Origin: Lepidostoma basale
Lineage: Eukaryota; Arthropoda; Insecta; Trichoptera; Lepidostomatidae
Direction: 5' to 3'
Assembly: GCA_022606425.2 (NCBI GenBank)
Contig: JAHDVF020001520.1
Coordinates: 186,001 to 250,000, forward strand
DNA: 64,000 nt
The notes under the pieces: model-generated
Database searches by the model: none
What the model saw: the letters and a program-made list of their open reading frames with translations, nothing else
Told to the model about the DNA's origin: nothing
Shown here: positions 44,507 to 56,000 of the stretch, piece after piece
Layout: each line of letters starts with the position of its first letter
Position numbering within the stretch: position 1 is the stretch's first letter
Position numbers and translations under genes: made by a program

Positions 44507-45400
44507 TAACTAACTAACTAACTAACCATCACGCCGTCTCCCTGAAGGGGTAGGCAGAAATAATGGACTGCCACACCTTTCTTTCCTGACATATTTCTCT
44601 CGCTTCCTCAACATTCATACATCGTGTCATGCACGCGCGTCGATTTCTCTGACTCCTCACGTTTTCCTCGGTCTTCCTCTATTTCTGGTTCCATTTACAT
44701 CGTTAACATATTTTTTTTTACCATTCTTTCTTCGTTCATTCTTTCCATATGTCCAAACCATCTTAATGATCTTTTCATTATTTTGTTCATAACACCATCA
44801 TTCGCACCGCATTCACTTATTATATTTTCATTCGACACTCTATCATACACAGAATATCCACACATTCGTCTAAGAGATCTCATTTCTACTGCATTTATTC
44901 TACTTTCATCCTTCCTTTGCCAGTTCCATGCTTCGCTTCCATACATAAGGGTCGGTAGAAGAACGCCATCGTGCACTGCCATTCTAGCTTTTTTGGATAG
45001 GTTTTTGTTTGCGATGACAACTTTAATTGCACCATTCACTTTGTTGCCTGCCCCAACCCTTCTTTCAATATCCCTCTCCACTCTCCCATCTCTTGTAAAC
45101 ATACTACCTAAATACACAAACTCAACTACTTGCTCCAAGTTTTCACCATTCACGCTAATATTGCAGACTGTCATGGTTTCTTCCTTTTCAAAAATCATTA
45201 CCTTGGACTTATTAACATTCATCATCAGATCATTTCGCATGCATACCTCATACATACAATTCACCAGGACTTGTAGTTCATGCTCGTTGTCAGCAAGTAG
45301 GACAGCGTCATCCGCATACAAGAGACAGCTTACTGACACTCCGCTCATTTTGGCACCTACATCCAACCCTTTCAGCTCTTTCATACAATTGTCCATATAC
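44507..45400 (-). mobile_element. LINE-A, longest copy, with reverse transcriptase palm
   Basis: RTE-like non-LTR retrotransposon, 5' truncated near 45400 and ending at (TAAC)n on the plus strand, 44507-44523. The coding remnant 44695-45396 includes CLLYADDAVLLA (the catalytic YADD), the linker VYLGSMFTRDGRVERDI and the C-terminal MYGSEAWNWQRKDESRINAV and RWFGHMERM blocks. A frameshift sits at a T-run near 44707, and about 38 bp is missing near 44658 relative to other copies. These two lesions are its main ones. Confidence 0.88.
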
Positions 45401-45975
45401 AGATTAAATAATAATTATTATTAATATTACTATTATGGTTATGATTATTTTTATTATATTATTATACTTATTCATTTTTATTCAATCTCATAGAAAATCT
45501 GTTCAGGGTTACACGGATCGTGTTGAATATTACATTTTCAATAAGAATTTAACTTTATTAAATTTGAAACGAAATTATTGGAATGCATACAAGATAGCCG
45601 CAGATAACTGCAGGAGCACGTCGCGCGGTGGCGCCGTCCATGCTCCATCCCAATATGGACGGTATAAATTATAATTTGGTCACGTAGCATTTTTACTGCT
45701 GACTCGGTCATACGTATGTACACTTTGTAGCTTGAGCTAGCTCTGGTTTAAGCTATATCCCTCCCCCGTACAGCCAGCACAGCTTCCCTGCTAGCAGCGA
45801 GAAAATCTCTGTAAATTTAATACAAAACAAAATTTAAAACCACATTTTAAACGATTTAACAAGAATAACAGAAGTAATTGACGCTTATTATAATATATTT
45901 CAAATAAAATGAAGCGATTTATTCTATATTTGCCATTACTTTGTATTGTGGATTTACATTTGAATATTTATCGTT
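45400..45975. other. Unassigned stretch
   Basis: G+C-richer patch 45600-45800 unassigned; element-edge trace TTTGTATTGTGGATTTACAT at 45940. Confidence 0.35.
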
Positions 45976-46430
45976 TATGTATGGAAGTGAAGCATGGAAC
46001 TGGCAAAAGAAAGATGAAAGTAGAATAAATGCAGTAGAAATGAGATCTCTAAGACGAATGTGTGACAAATTTGTATATAAGAGAGTGACAAATGCAAGTA
46101 TAAGAAGTGAATGTGGTGCGAATGAAAATTAGGAAAGGGTCATTAAGATGGTTTGGACACATGGAAAGAATGAGTGAAGACAGAATGGTAAAGAAGGTGT
46201 GAACGGAGCTAGAAATAGAGGAAGATCGAGGAAAACGTGGCACGATCAAATCAATCAAATATTGAATGTCGGTCACGTGAGGAGTCGGAGAAATCGACGT
46301 GCGTGCATGACAAGATGTATGAATGTAGAGGAAGCGAGAGAGATATGTCAGAACAGAACAGTGTGGCGTTCCATTATTTCTGCCTACCCCTCCGGGAAGA
46401 TGGCGTGATGGTTAGTTAGTTAGTTTTTTT
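45975..46430 (+). mobile_element. LINE-A fragment
   Basis: MYGSEAWNWQKKDESRINAV and MRSLRRMCDKFVYKRV are open to 46132; after a frameshift NGARNRGRSRKTWHDQINQ runs to the gatggttagttagttag tail. Confidence 0.85.
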
Positions 46431-46439
46431 TATCGTTTT

Positions 46440-46665
46440 TTGAACGATGAAGATAAAACTCCATCTTAAATACGAATAAAACGTGTATTTTTAGAAGTTT
46501 AATTATTATTCGTGGTAATAACATGTTTTGTATTTCTAAGACATTATCAAATGCTGTCTAACAAAGGCAAACAAGGCAAAATATGTCATTCCAACAAAGA
46601 ATAATAAAACTTCTACAAAACAGACGTTTTTATTCGTATTAATTATTTAATGTGTAGTTTTACAT
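46440..46665. repeat. P6 Penelope-type inverted pair
   Basis: Left arm from ACGAATAAAACGTGTATTTT, right arm to ACAGACGTTTTTATTCGT; both reach the AAAACTCCATC/TAGTTTTACAT edges. Confidence 0.7.
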
Positions 46666-46919
46666 TATCGTTCAAGGAACAATGAATAATGCATTTACCA
46701 ACATTTTAAAAATGGTTTAAAAAAAGTGTATCTAGAAGATTTATTATATTTAATCGAAATACCACGAATCGAAACGTTAAGGCATTGTCATATTTATATG
46801 GACATTACAAAGGTGCCCAAGTGTACAAAAATTAAAAAAGGGGTTATGTCAATTGCTCTTAAACGAAAGGCCAATAACTGTGCAAATGTGCGTAATAATT
46901 GAATAATATAGTGTAGTGC

Positions 46920-47185
46920 AGTAGAAATGAGATTGTCATTAAGATGGTTTGGACACATGAAAATAATGAGTGAAGACAGAATGATAAAGAAGGTGTGAAC
47001 GGAGCTAGAAATAGAGGAAGACCGAGTAAAACGTGGTACGATTAAAACAATCAAATATTGAATGTCGGTCACGTGATGAGTCGGAGAAATCGACGTGCGT
47101 GCATGACAAGATGTATGAATGTAGAGGAATCGAGAGAAGTATGTCAGGACATAACAGTATGGCGGTTCTCTCCATCGGTTTTAAA
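46920..47185 (+). mobile_element. LINE-A fragment, related to the copy just upstream
   Basis: Shares with 45975-46430 the unusual deletion giving aagaaggtgtgaacggagct, so the two probably derive from one another or from one deleted source copy. Confidence 0.7.
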
Positions 47186-47224
47186 AAAAAAAGACTAACA
47201 TGAAAGATTTAAATCAATGATATT

Positions 47225-47365
47225 AGAATTTTATTTTACAATCTTCAATGTGAGCAGAAAATAGCTCATTATTATGAAGAAGGAATCTGGTCGTGTCCAG
47301 CCTCGAACCCAAGTCCCCTTGATCAGAAGCCAAGCGTTTTATCCCCTAGACCACCACCCGATTGA
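47225..47365 (-). mobile_element. Second tRNA-derived SINE family, copy 2
   Basis: Reverse: GGTGGTCTAGGGGATAA, then ACTTGGGTTCGAGGC. Better preserved boxes than the copy at 6.2 kb. Confidence 0.7.
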
Positions 47366-48000
47366 TATAAAAAAAAATTTAAAAAAAAATCATTGCACCC
47401 AAATTAATTGTCTAGTTCATATAATGTTTAAGTAAGGCAGACCATGTTAAACTGTAATAAGCAAACCTTATTCAAAACGTAATTTATTTTTTTATTTTTC
47501 CCCATCAAACTAATGGAATGATATTCAATTCGGTTGCAATAAAATCCCTTTCCAATCCTGTAGACGAATAAAATAAGAAATCATCACAATTGACATAAAA
47601 AGTTAAGCCCCCAATTGCGTCCTGAGATGGAAGCTATTAATTTTCTCATCTCGTTGGATTTCGGAATAAAAAATTCGTTCTTATCCGTTCAGAAAGGCTT
47701 AAGGAATGAAAGAGAAAGATTTCCCTAGACTGGGTGATTTCGTAATTCAAAGAGGAGCATTAATGTATATCAGTCGGCGCTAGATCAATGAATAAATTGA
47801 ATGAAACTTGAATTTTTATTAATCACAACCCTTTTCTTTTGTTTTGTGAATTTATAAAATTGAAACGTTTTGAAGGTAGCTTACCTTGTCATAAGGAAAA
47901 TGATAAAAACTGTTTATAATATTAAATTTCTTCTACATACGCCATACTTTGAATTGTTATGATGGTTTATTTCTATTTTTATTTTTTATACACGTTGAAA
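47365..48000. other. A+T-rich stretch, nothing recognised
   Basis: No coding or repeat signal noticed. Confidence 0.4.
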
Positions 48001-48205
48001 ATACAACACTTTTATTAAAAATAAAATTATATAGAACATCTGTTACATGTTAAACATCTGTCAGATCATGTAAACAACAACAATTTTATAATATTTTAAT
48101 AAATATGTATCTTTACTGAAGAAGGACTGTTCGTTCGAAATATGTCTTTATAATTTTATTTTTAATAAAATTGTAGTAAATACAAAGTGTATAAAAAAGA
48201 AAAAG
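48000..48205 (+). repeat. P5-like Penelope-type terminus
   Basis: At about 48115: CUGAAGA, A, GGAC hairpin GUUC, GAAAU, AU, GUC. Confidence 0.55.
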
Positions 48206-48344
48206 AGAAATAAATGTAAAATTTGATGATTTACAAAGCATTGCATCTCATAGGCGCTGTTGAAAGAGTTCCGTATCACAGCCTAGTTATAACTATGTAA
48301 ATTTATTGCGCTCCCAAAGCAAATATAAATATTCAAATATAATA

Positions 48345-48832
48345 TAGATGGCAGTACGTAATGGAGTTCTAGTGCCGACCCTTATGTATAAAAGTGAAGC
48401 TCGGAGCTGGCAACAAAAATGATGAAAGTAGGATAAATGCCATAGAAATGAGATCACTGAGAAGAATGTGCAGGAAAACTATATATGACAGAATACTGAA
48501 CGACGAAATTAGAAAGAAAAGTAAAAAACCCTCAGATGGTTTGGACATATGGAATGAATAGACGAGAGAATAATGGTTAAAATATTGTATACAAGCAATG
48601 TGAGTGGAAAGAGTAGCTGCGAAAGACCAAAGAAAGCATGGAATTTCCAAATTAATCAAATACTGAAAGGCAGCCACATTCGAAGTCGGAAAAATCGACG
48701 AACGTGCATGTTACGATGTATGAATGTGGAGGAAGCTAGAGAGGTATGTCAGGACAGAACGGTATGACGGTCCATTTTCTCTGCCTACCCCTCCGGGGAA
48801 ACGGCATGATGGTTGGTTAGTTAGTTAGTTAG
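48345..48832 (+). mobile_element. LINE-A fragment, KLYTSSVSGKRSRG subfamily
   Basis: Runs from the MYGSEAW region to ggttggttagttagttagtt with several stops and an internal deletion near 48525. Confidence 0.78.
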
Positions 48833-49755
48833 AGAAGAACTTAATTTGTGGTGTGGCATTTTTAGACAAAAAAAGGAAGACATGAATTATCCTTCCGTAG
48901 TTTTAACTCGAGAGATCGGTTTGCAGCAAAGTGATCTTTTGATGTGGTAGTTCCCCGTTGCTTTCCATATTTGCATACAGCAGTTTATTTTAACTCAATT
49001 AATATATACAGGGTTATTGGTTATTGAATACATTCTGTCTAGGAGGTTGTAGGGGAGGTTATTATCGATGAATTATGTCATGTAAGGCATTATGCAAGAG
49101 TGAACCACTTTTGAGATAAACCGAATTTAAGTTTTTTTGAAATTTATCGAGGTCAGGTGTTTTAAAAATTAATTAAAAAATAACTGTTGGTCATAATCAA
49201 ATTTTTATTTATTTTTTACTTAGAAAACATAAAAGGCATTCATTATCAATACATAAACTAAAATTATCTTTCCACATTAGGAAATAACAGACGGAAATAT
49301 CATACATTTTAATTATTTTTTTGACAAACTTGTTATATTTCATAATAATATCATTTAACTTTTATAAAAACTACGTAAAAAAACTTTCTATACTATTTTT
49401 CATGTAAAAGTCAAGTGTTATAATATATTTTTTAATTTTCTGTTATTTGAAATATGAATATTTTTATAGTTTAATTAGACCAATTATTTTTTATAAATAT
49501 TTACTTAAAAATCGCTTCTTAATATTATTTGCTCTAACGGATTAAGAACGTAGTATTATTGGGATACGTTGCATATTATGAAAAAAAGTATTGCTGTAGG
49601 GTATAAATAGTATTGCATTTCGATAAAGTTATATTAAAGGAAAACACATAACTTTTTTACAATTTATTAATACGTACAAAACACACAAACATTAAAATTT
49701 TTGAAACTCCGTAATTATTATAACTAACATTACACCAAGAAAACAATAGGCTATT
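48832..49755. other. A+T-rich stretch, nothing recognised
   Basis: Nearly 1 kb without coding or repeat signal. Confidence 0.4.
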
Positions 49756-49995
49756 TAACGATAATCTTCTTATTCTTCTTATTTTTGTCCTGTCACACCT
49801 TCTCCACCCGACTCTATCGCATGCCTGATGCCTAACATTATCCCAAGTGAGGGTTCCCGCTTACCTCGTCCTGCAGGGTTCTTCTCCAGGTGGCTCTAGG
49901 TCTGCCTTGCTTTCTCTTTCCTCTCATAGGGGACCAGTCTAGTGCACCCTGAGCGATGAAGGCTAGGTTCCTCAGAGTCAAATCTTTAATAACTA
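49755..49995 (-). mobile_element. RTE-B-like C-terminal fragment
   Basis: Reverse: LDWSPMRGKRKQGRPRATWR then RTLQDEV and decayed sequence. Confidence 0.7.
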
Positions 49996-50540
49996 AACCA
50001 AATTGTAACCGAGTGACGTATATTACATTAAGATAATGGTGGCCCTTAGCATATAGGCATAATAATAGTTTTACCTATATTTTTATAAGTCCTACCCCCT
50101 TGTTCTTTTCCTTTAGGGCTAGTAAGTAACTGGTAATTTTTATTTATTAATAACACGTAGCCCAAAGGGGGTAAAAACTTACCAAAATTAGTTAGATTCT
50201 CAAATTTTCGCAAAAACTCATTTATTAAATTTGTATCAAATTTAAAACAAATATTTAGAAATAAATTAACTAAAACAATGCTTGAAACTCCTCAACCATA
50301 AAAGTAAGTTTTTATATGGAAAATGGATATGGAAAATGGCTCCGATAGTATTTACGACTTGCAATACATGCCGGTTTTGCTTTTGCTCCTCATCATGTGT
50401 TTCAATATTGCTGTATTCTTATATAAGCTACACACCTCTTTCTGCAATGTCATTGATAACTGAAGTTTTTTTTTTTACTACTTTAAGGCCATGTTGATAA
50501 TCATGGCCTTAAATTGACTTGAACTCTGAAAGTGTATATA
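49995..50540. other. Unassigned stretch
   Basis: 71-codon frame at 50282-50497 without motifs; a small hairpin AAGGCCATG/CATGGCCTT near 50485-50512. Confidence 0.35.
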
Positions 50541-50890
50541 ATGAACCAGTTAGAGGCGTTTAAGATCTGGCTATATCGGAGAATGGTACGTGTACCGTGG
50601 AACGATTAGATACACAATGCAGACGTACCGCAGAGAGCTGGAGCCAATAGAGAGCGGATGTAGAGTGTGAATGTTAGAAATGTATCGTATAAGGGGAGAA
50701 AAATACCACCTCCTTCCTAAGATAGAGAGACGGTGGGGTGTAGGCATAATGAACTTGTCCTGGCTGCGGAATATAATTGATTGGATAGGAATGAACAGAG
50801 TTGAGATTCTGATCCAAGTAGCGCAGGGCAGAAATGATTTAGCTGGAGCGATCGCCAAAGTTGGGACAACCTGATACGGCACCAAAAGAA
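50540..50890 (+). mobile_element. LINE C-terminal fragment (LEAFKIWLYRRM type)
   Basis: NQLEAFKIWLYRRMVRVPW, then MNLSWLRNIIDWIGMNRV and GRNDLAGAIAKVGTT. The 3' end GACACGGCACCAGAAGA is also seen at 23895. Confidence 0.72.
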
Positions 50891-50899
50891 AAAGAACTA

Positions 50900-51725
50900 A
50901 CTAACTCGCCGTCTCCCCGAAGGGGTAGGCAGAAAGAATGGAACGCCACACTGTTCTGTCCTGACACACCTCTCTCGCTTCCTCCACATTCATACATCCC
51001 TCGAACTGAGGAGGGAAGGATTATTGTCAACGCATTTTTTCAAACTGATTCGGGGTTCTATTGAGAACCCCTATGTTTTGGAGCAAATAGGTATCTTTGT
51101 TCCTGATAATTACCTGCGACAGCGCCGACATCAATTGTTCTTTGCTCCGTCACGCAGAACCAACCTGCCTTTGGTGATGCCAGTAGGAAGAGCAATTCGG
51201 ACTTGAATCTAATCGTCTCGGATTTGGACATTTTCAGTGTCAGTGAGCTAGTATTCATAAAAAAAAATATAGCAAATTCTGGAAAGAGTACTGCCTCACT
51301 GACGTCGACATAGTTGGGTTCCTTCTGATATGTATGATTTTTTGGTTTCATGTTTCATGTTTTATCTTATCTTTGTAACACCGTTTTGTGATCAAATGTG
51401 TCGCCTAAATGTTTTTCGTGTGTTATGTCTCATTTGTGTATCATGTATAAATAAATAAAATAAAATATAAATAAGTCTTGTCATGCACGCATGTCGATTT
51501 CTCCAACTCCTCACGTGACCGACATTTAATATTTGATTGATTTGATCGTGCAACGTTTTCCTCTATTTTTAGCTCCGTTCACGCCTTTTACATATACCTT
51601 CTTCCCATTCTGTATTCACTCATTCTTTCCATGTGTTCAAACCATCTTAATGATCCTTTCATTATTTTATTCATAACACTTTTCATTCACTTCACCGCAT
51701 TCACTTCTTATACTTGCATTTGACC
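50900..51725 (-). mobile_element. LINE-A fragment split by a jockey-like insertion
   Basis: 50900-50998 is the terminal block up to cattcatacatc; 51479-51725 resumes at tgtcatgcacgcatgtcgat. In other copies these two parts adjoin. Confidence 0.8.
50999..51478 (+). mobile_element. Jockey-like LINE 3' end inside LINE-A
   Basis: FFKLIRGSIENPYVLEQIGI, FVPDNYLRQRRHQLFFAPSR, LPLVMPVGRAIRT stop; 3' UTR and an A-rich AAATAAATAAAATAAAAT tail. A different subfamily from 19.0 kb. Confidence 0.8.
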
Positions 51726-52020
51726 CCTTTCGGGGATCGGGCGGTAGCCGGTCCATCAGCTTGGAACAATCTCCCTTCACACCTCAGATGCATAAATGAT
51801 CCGACAGATTTCAGATCAAAACTGAAAACCCATCTTTTTCATATTTCATACCCAATTTAAACATTTATACTTTGTTCTACTATATTTTCTAAACGATCGC
51901 GAAAATCGGACGCAGCGTTCATTATTAGATTTTTAGATTTAAAACACGTCTTAAAGCGCCCTTGAGGTGATTACATCACAAAAAAACGGCGCTTTAAAAG
52001 TTAGTATATTACAACATTTT
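51725..52020 (+). mobile_element. CR1/L2-like LINE 3' end
   Basis: AVAGPSAWNNLPSHLRCIND then FRSKLKTHLFHISYPI stop, the usual C-terminus of CR1/L2-type reverse transcriptases, followed by a UTR with GGCGCTTTAAAAG. Confidence 0.75.
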
Positions 52021-52117
52021 GAATGTATACAAATACTTGTAGACGAATATTGGATTTTATCCATTGCGAAAAATCCAGTATTCATCTACAAGTATTTGTA
52101 TACATTAAAGATGTTGT
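52011..52117. repeat. Palindrome, arms 36 bp or more
   Basis: Arms 52023-52058 and 52070-52105 (TGTATACAAATACTTGTAGA and inverse), 11-bp centre; related blocks occur near 29.6 kb and 30.3 kb. Confidence 0.75.
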
Positions 52118-52149
52118 AAAAACAAAAACTGGTCCAAGTTAAAAGTAGC

Positions 52150-52507
52150 ATATAAATTGGAGTGACATGTCTAGGCGTTATCTAGCAATACGTCAATGGC
52201 AGTAGGCTTTCACATTGCGTTAATAAAAATATTTCTGCTTAGTGCTTAAATTCAATCCTCATAGATGGCACTAATGTGTAGATTGAAATATAACATGTGA
52301 AGTATGGTGTTACATAGTAGCATATATACAATATCCAAAAAATTGTCAGACATGGTGGTCGTAAGAAGGGTGGAATGGGGAATTTTGTATTACATAAAGC
52401 GTGCGCTTAACCCAACCAATGACAGGTCATAAGTCCTGTAAACACCTCGATTACCATATTCTGTTCCCAATTTGCATCTTCGTCTCTATTGAGATACAAT
52501 TAATCCT
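52150..52507. mobile_element. Foldback/MITE family F, half copy
   Basis: Right arm (CAATGACAGGTCATAAGTCC, GTCTCTATTGAGATACAATT) plus part of the centre; the left arm is missing. Confidence 0.7.
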
Positions 52508-52544
52508 TAGCATATTATTATTATTATTATTATTTATTATTTAC

Positions 52545-52680
52545 ACTCTATCATATACAGATTTGCCACACATTTGTCTTAGAGATCTCATTTCTACTGT
52601 ATTTATTCTACTTTCATTCTTCTTTTGAAAGTTTCATGCTTCACTTCCATACATAAGGATCGGTAGAAGAACACCATTAA
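52545..52680 (-). mobile_element. LINE-A internal fragment just past the host gene stop codon
   Basis: Codes on the minus strand for the decayed GSEAW to RSLRQMC segment. Same strand as the host gene, 25 bp downstream of its stop. Confidence 0.75.
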
Positions 52681-52703
52681 TAAGAAGATTTTACTTAATC
52701 ATT

Positions 52704-53015
52704 CTATTCAATTTTTACTTGCACTCTGCATTGCCTTCTTACATGGGAGGCATCACATGAGGCTGGCACGTACGTGGCAGGCGATACACAACCATAAGGA
52801 GGTTTGTTGTGGGGGTTAAAATAACATGTTTGGCCGTTGCTGCTTTCTAAACATACGTCATCGTCAAAAAATATATATCTCACACTTGTGTTTTCTTTTC
52901 TCTTTTGGGCACAAACATCTTTGTAACACTCTGCTATATACGAGTCCCTGATGGCGACCACATCTCCTTTCTTACAAGGTCCTTGGGTGAATGTCTTGTG
53001 ACATCCAGTCACGTT
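52704..53015 (-). CDS. Exon 5: Cys-rich GPC module, second copy, and stop codon
   Basis: 312 bp including the TAG stop (52704-52706). The acceptor tttttcag|AACGTG follows a long pyrimidine tract. It encodes 103 residues beginning NVTGCHKTFTQGPCKKGD with about ten Cys, and ends near QCRVQVKIE. It lacks the C-terminal extension of exon 3. A LINE-A fragment starts about 25 bp past the stop, so the 3' UTR and poly(A) site must lie in or beyond transposon sequence. No canonical AATAAA was found close by. Confidence 0.75.
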   Translation of the reverse strand, partial: NVTGCHKTFTQGPCKKGDVVAIRDSYIAECYKDVCAQKRKENTSVRYIFFDDDVCLESSNGQTCYFNPHNKPPYGCVSPATYVPASCDASHVRRQCRVQVKIE

Positions 53016-56000
53016 CTGAAAAAAAAAACAATATTTTAATTCCTTCTAAACGAATTTATTAACTGATTTTATATTTTTTATAATATTGTTTACGTTGTAT
53101 GTAGTTTTATTTCAATTGATATTTTAATTTCGACCGTTCGAAACTAAAAAACTGGTTAAATAAAATTATGATAGATGATACATAGGTCTTCTTCTTCTCT
53201 TCTCTGCTAGCCTTTTTCCCTCCACTGCTGGATATAAGCCTCTTCCAATTTCCTCCACTCGTCTCTATCCTGCCCCCTATGTTTCCAAGATTTTCGAACC
53301 CTTTTTACAATATCATCGGTCCATCTCATCGGTGGCCTTCTGACACTTCGCCTTTTTGCCCATGGTCTCCGACTGAGTATCCTGGGTGCCCATCTGTTGC
53401 CACCCTGTCTAGCCAAGTGTCCAGCCCATTGCCATTTCAATTTTGCCACTCGGTCCATGACGTCAGCAACCCTGGTACGGCGTCTGATTTCTTCATTCCT
53501 TATGCGGTCACGCAAGCTCACACCAAGTAAGATTCATAGATACATAGATACATAGTACGACCTTCGTGGCCGAGTGGTTAGTGCGTTGACTGTCACCCCG
53601 AAAGCTCCGAGTTCGATTCCCGGTGAGGGCAGTGTGATTGTCACACTGTCTTTGGTCTGGTGTAGAATTTACGTGACAATAAAATGGCGATAGATTAGCT
53701 ACCTATCACATGTCATGAGAATCACTATGATAGCTATAATACCCTTTCCATTGATTTGGCTCTCGCTATCATGATATAAAGAGCGATACATAAAGATATT
53801 TCATATTTCATTTCATATTTCATATAAAATATTTTTGAATTTCTTATTATTTTTTCATTATTTATAATGAACTACTACCAAGATGTTTCAATTAGAACAA
53901 TACAATTTTGAATCTCTCAACCTTCTTTAACAATTAGAACGTTAGTATTTTGAATCTTTCAACCTTTTATAACAATTAAAACATTGGAGTTTTGAATCTC
54001 AAAACCTTTAAAAACAATAAGAACATTAGTGTTTTGAATCTCTCAACTTTTAACAACAAAGGGAACATTATTAACTGTTTAAATCTAAAGGTTTGTTATG
54101 AATATCACTATTGATTTTATTTATTCCCGACAGCTGTTTGATAACCGATGCTAGCATCGTCAGATCTTACAATCAATTAGAACATTAGTACCTATTTTGA
54201 ATATTTCAACATTTTGTAACGATTAAAAGATTAGGATTTTGAATCTGTTAACCTTTTATAACAATTACAACATTCATATTTTGAATCTCTCAACCTTCTA
54301 TAACAATTAAAACATTAGTATTCTGAATCTCTCAACCTTTTATAGCGATTAAAACATTAGTATTTTGTATCTCTCGACCTTTTATAATGATTAGAACATT
54401 TGTATTTTGAATCTCTCAACCTTTTATAGCGATTAGAACATTAGTGTATGGCATCTCTCAACCTTTTGTAACGATTAGAAGATCAGTATTTTGAATCTCT
54501 TAACCTTCTATAACAATTAAAACATTAGAATTTTGAATCCCTCAACCTTTTATAGCCATTAGAACATTAGTATTTTCAATCTCTCAACCTTGTATAAAGA
54601 TTAATACATTAATATTTGAAATCTCTCAACCATTTGTAACGATTAGAAGATTAGTATGATGAATCTATCAACCTTCTATCACAATTAAAACTTTAGTATT
54701 TTGAATCTCTTAACCTTTTATAGCCATTAGAATATTAGAATTATGAATCTCTCAACCTTGTATAACATCACGTGACATACAACAACATTGAGACGACGAA
54801 TACATTAAAATGTCGCTTTTTAAATCATCGAGTTTTATTATCCTTTATTGATATATGTCATTGACACCAGAGCTAATACCACAAGAACGGAGGCTACGTA
54901 AACATTGTGTTAATATTTTTCTGTATTTTGGGGGTTATTTCTAAATTGTTTTCAACAATACGTATATATGGGGCCACATCAATTATCTTATTTACCGAAT
55001 TTTACACCTTTAACTTGTGTACATAAACAACAACGCGCTTGATTTTAACTACATTTGATAATGCCTTAGACAGGCGATACATGTTATTCACTTAAAAAAT
55101 ATAAGATAATTAAACTTCTAGAAATGACATTTAAATTCGTATAATTTGAAGTTTTACATCATTGTTTAAGAAACAATATATAAACGTTTTTATATTTTGT
55201 CCTGTTTAAACAAATTATATAAAAGTATACCACTTAGGAAATTGAAAATAGCTTTCTTTAATCCACAAAATATTAAAAAACACGACATGTTTCAGAGGAT
55301 ACCTTCGTCTTCAGGTGTAAAAATTTAATAAAAACTAAACAAAGAAAGATGAATATAGAAACGCTTTTTTTCTGAGATGGCTAACCATTGTATTGAATTT
55401 GACCATAGTTTCGATAAAAATGACACAATATTTCTACACTCACTAGAAATAAATTAAACAAACTTCATTAAAATTAAATTCTCAATTGGGTGAAAACATA
55501 ATTAATAATCAGATTCCCGCTTTTACTCCTTTCTCCTTAAATACTTTGTCTACATTTAATCTCCCAAGCTCCTATTCCCACTCAAATGCAAATATCATTT
55601 ATTAATTTCTATATAAATTATGTCTTTTCAAATGTATGTGTTTTCTAAATTACAATTTTTTATATTATCATCATGTATTATTATTATTTGATACTATTTA
55701 TGAGTTCTTACTGATAAAAAAATATATATTAGTACTTAAAACAAATAGCGCAGGTTAATTTGTAAATTTTAACTATTGTATCGAATTTTAAATGCCTTTT
55801 TATATTAGTCTTTCTTTGTTTAGTTTTTATTATATTATATATTTACACCAGAAGATGGAGGTATCCTCCGGAACAAGTCGTGTTTTTTAAATATTTTATT
55901 GATTAAACAAAGTTATTTTCAATTTCCTAAGTATATTACTTTGGAATTCCACAGTGTTAATGCCTTAGGGTTCAATTAAATACAGAAGAAAATGAGTGAT

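Noticed and set aside
44507..44523. Telomeric repeat of the insect TTAGG type
   Set aside because: The period is four (TAAC/TTAG), always at the LINE-A or SINE-B 3' end, so it is a retrotransposon tail.
44624..45424. 266-codon plus-strand frame
   Set aside because: It is the antisense of the LINE-A reverse transcriptase at 44507-45400; its residues follow from the complement of YADD-region codons.
50861..51064. 67-codon plus-strand frame linking a LINE end to LINE-A
   Set aside because: It crosses the junction of two transposons in opposite orientation and has no domain.
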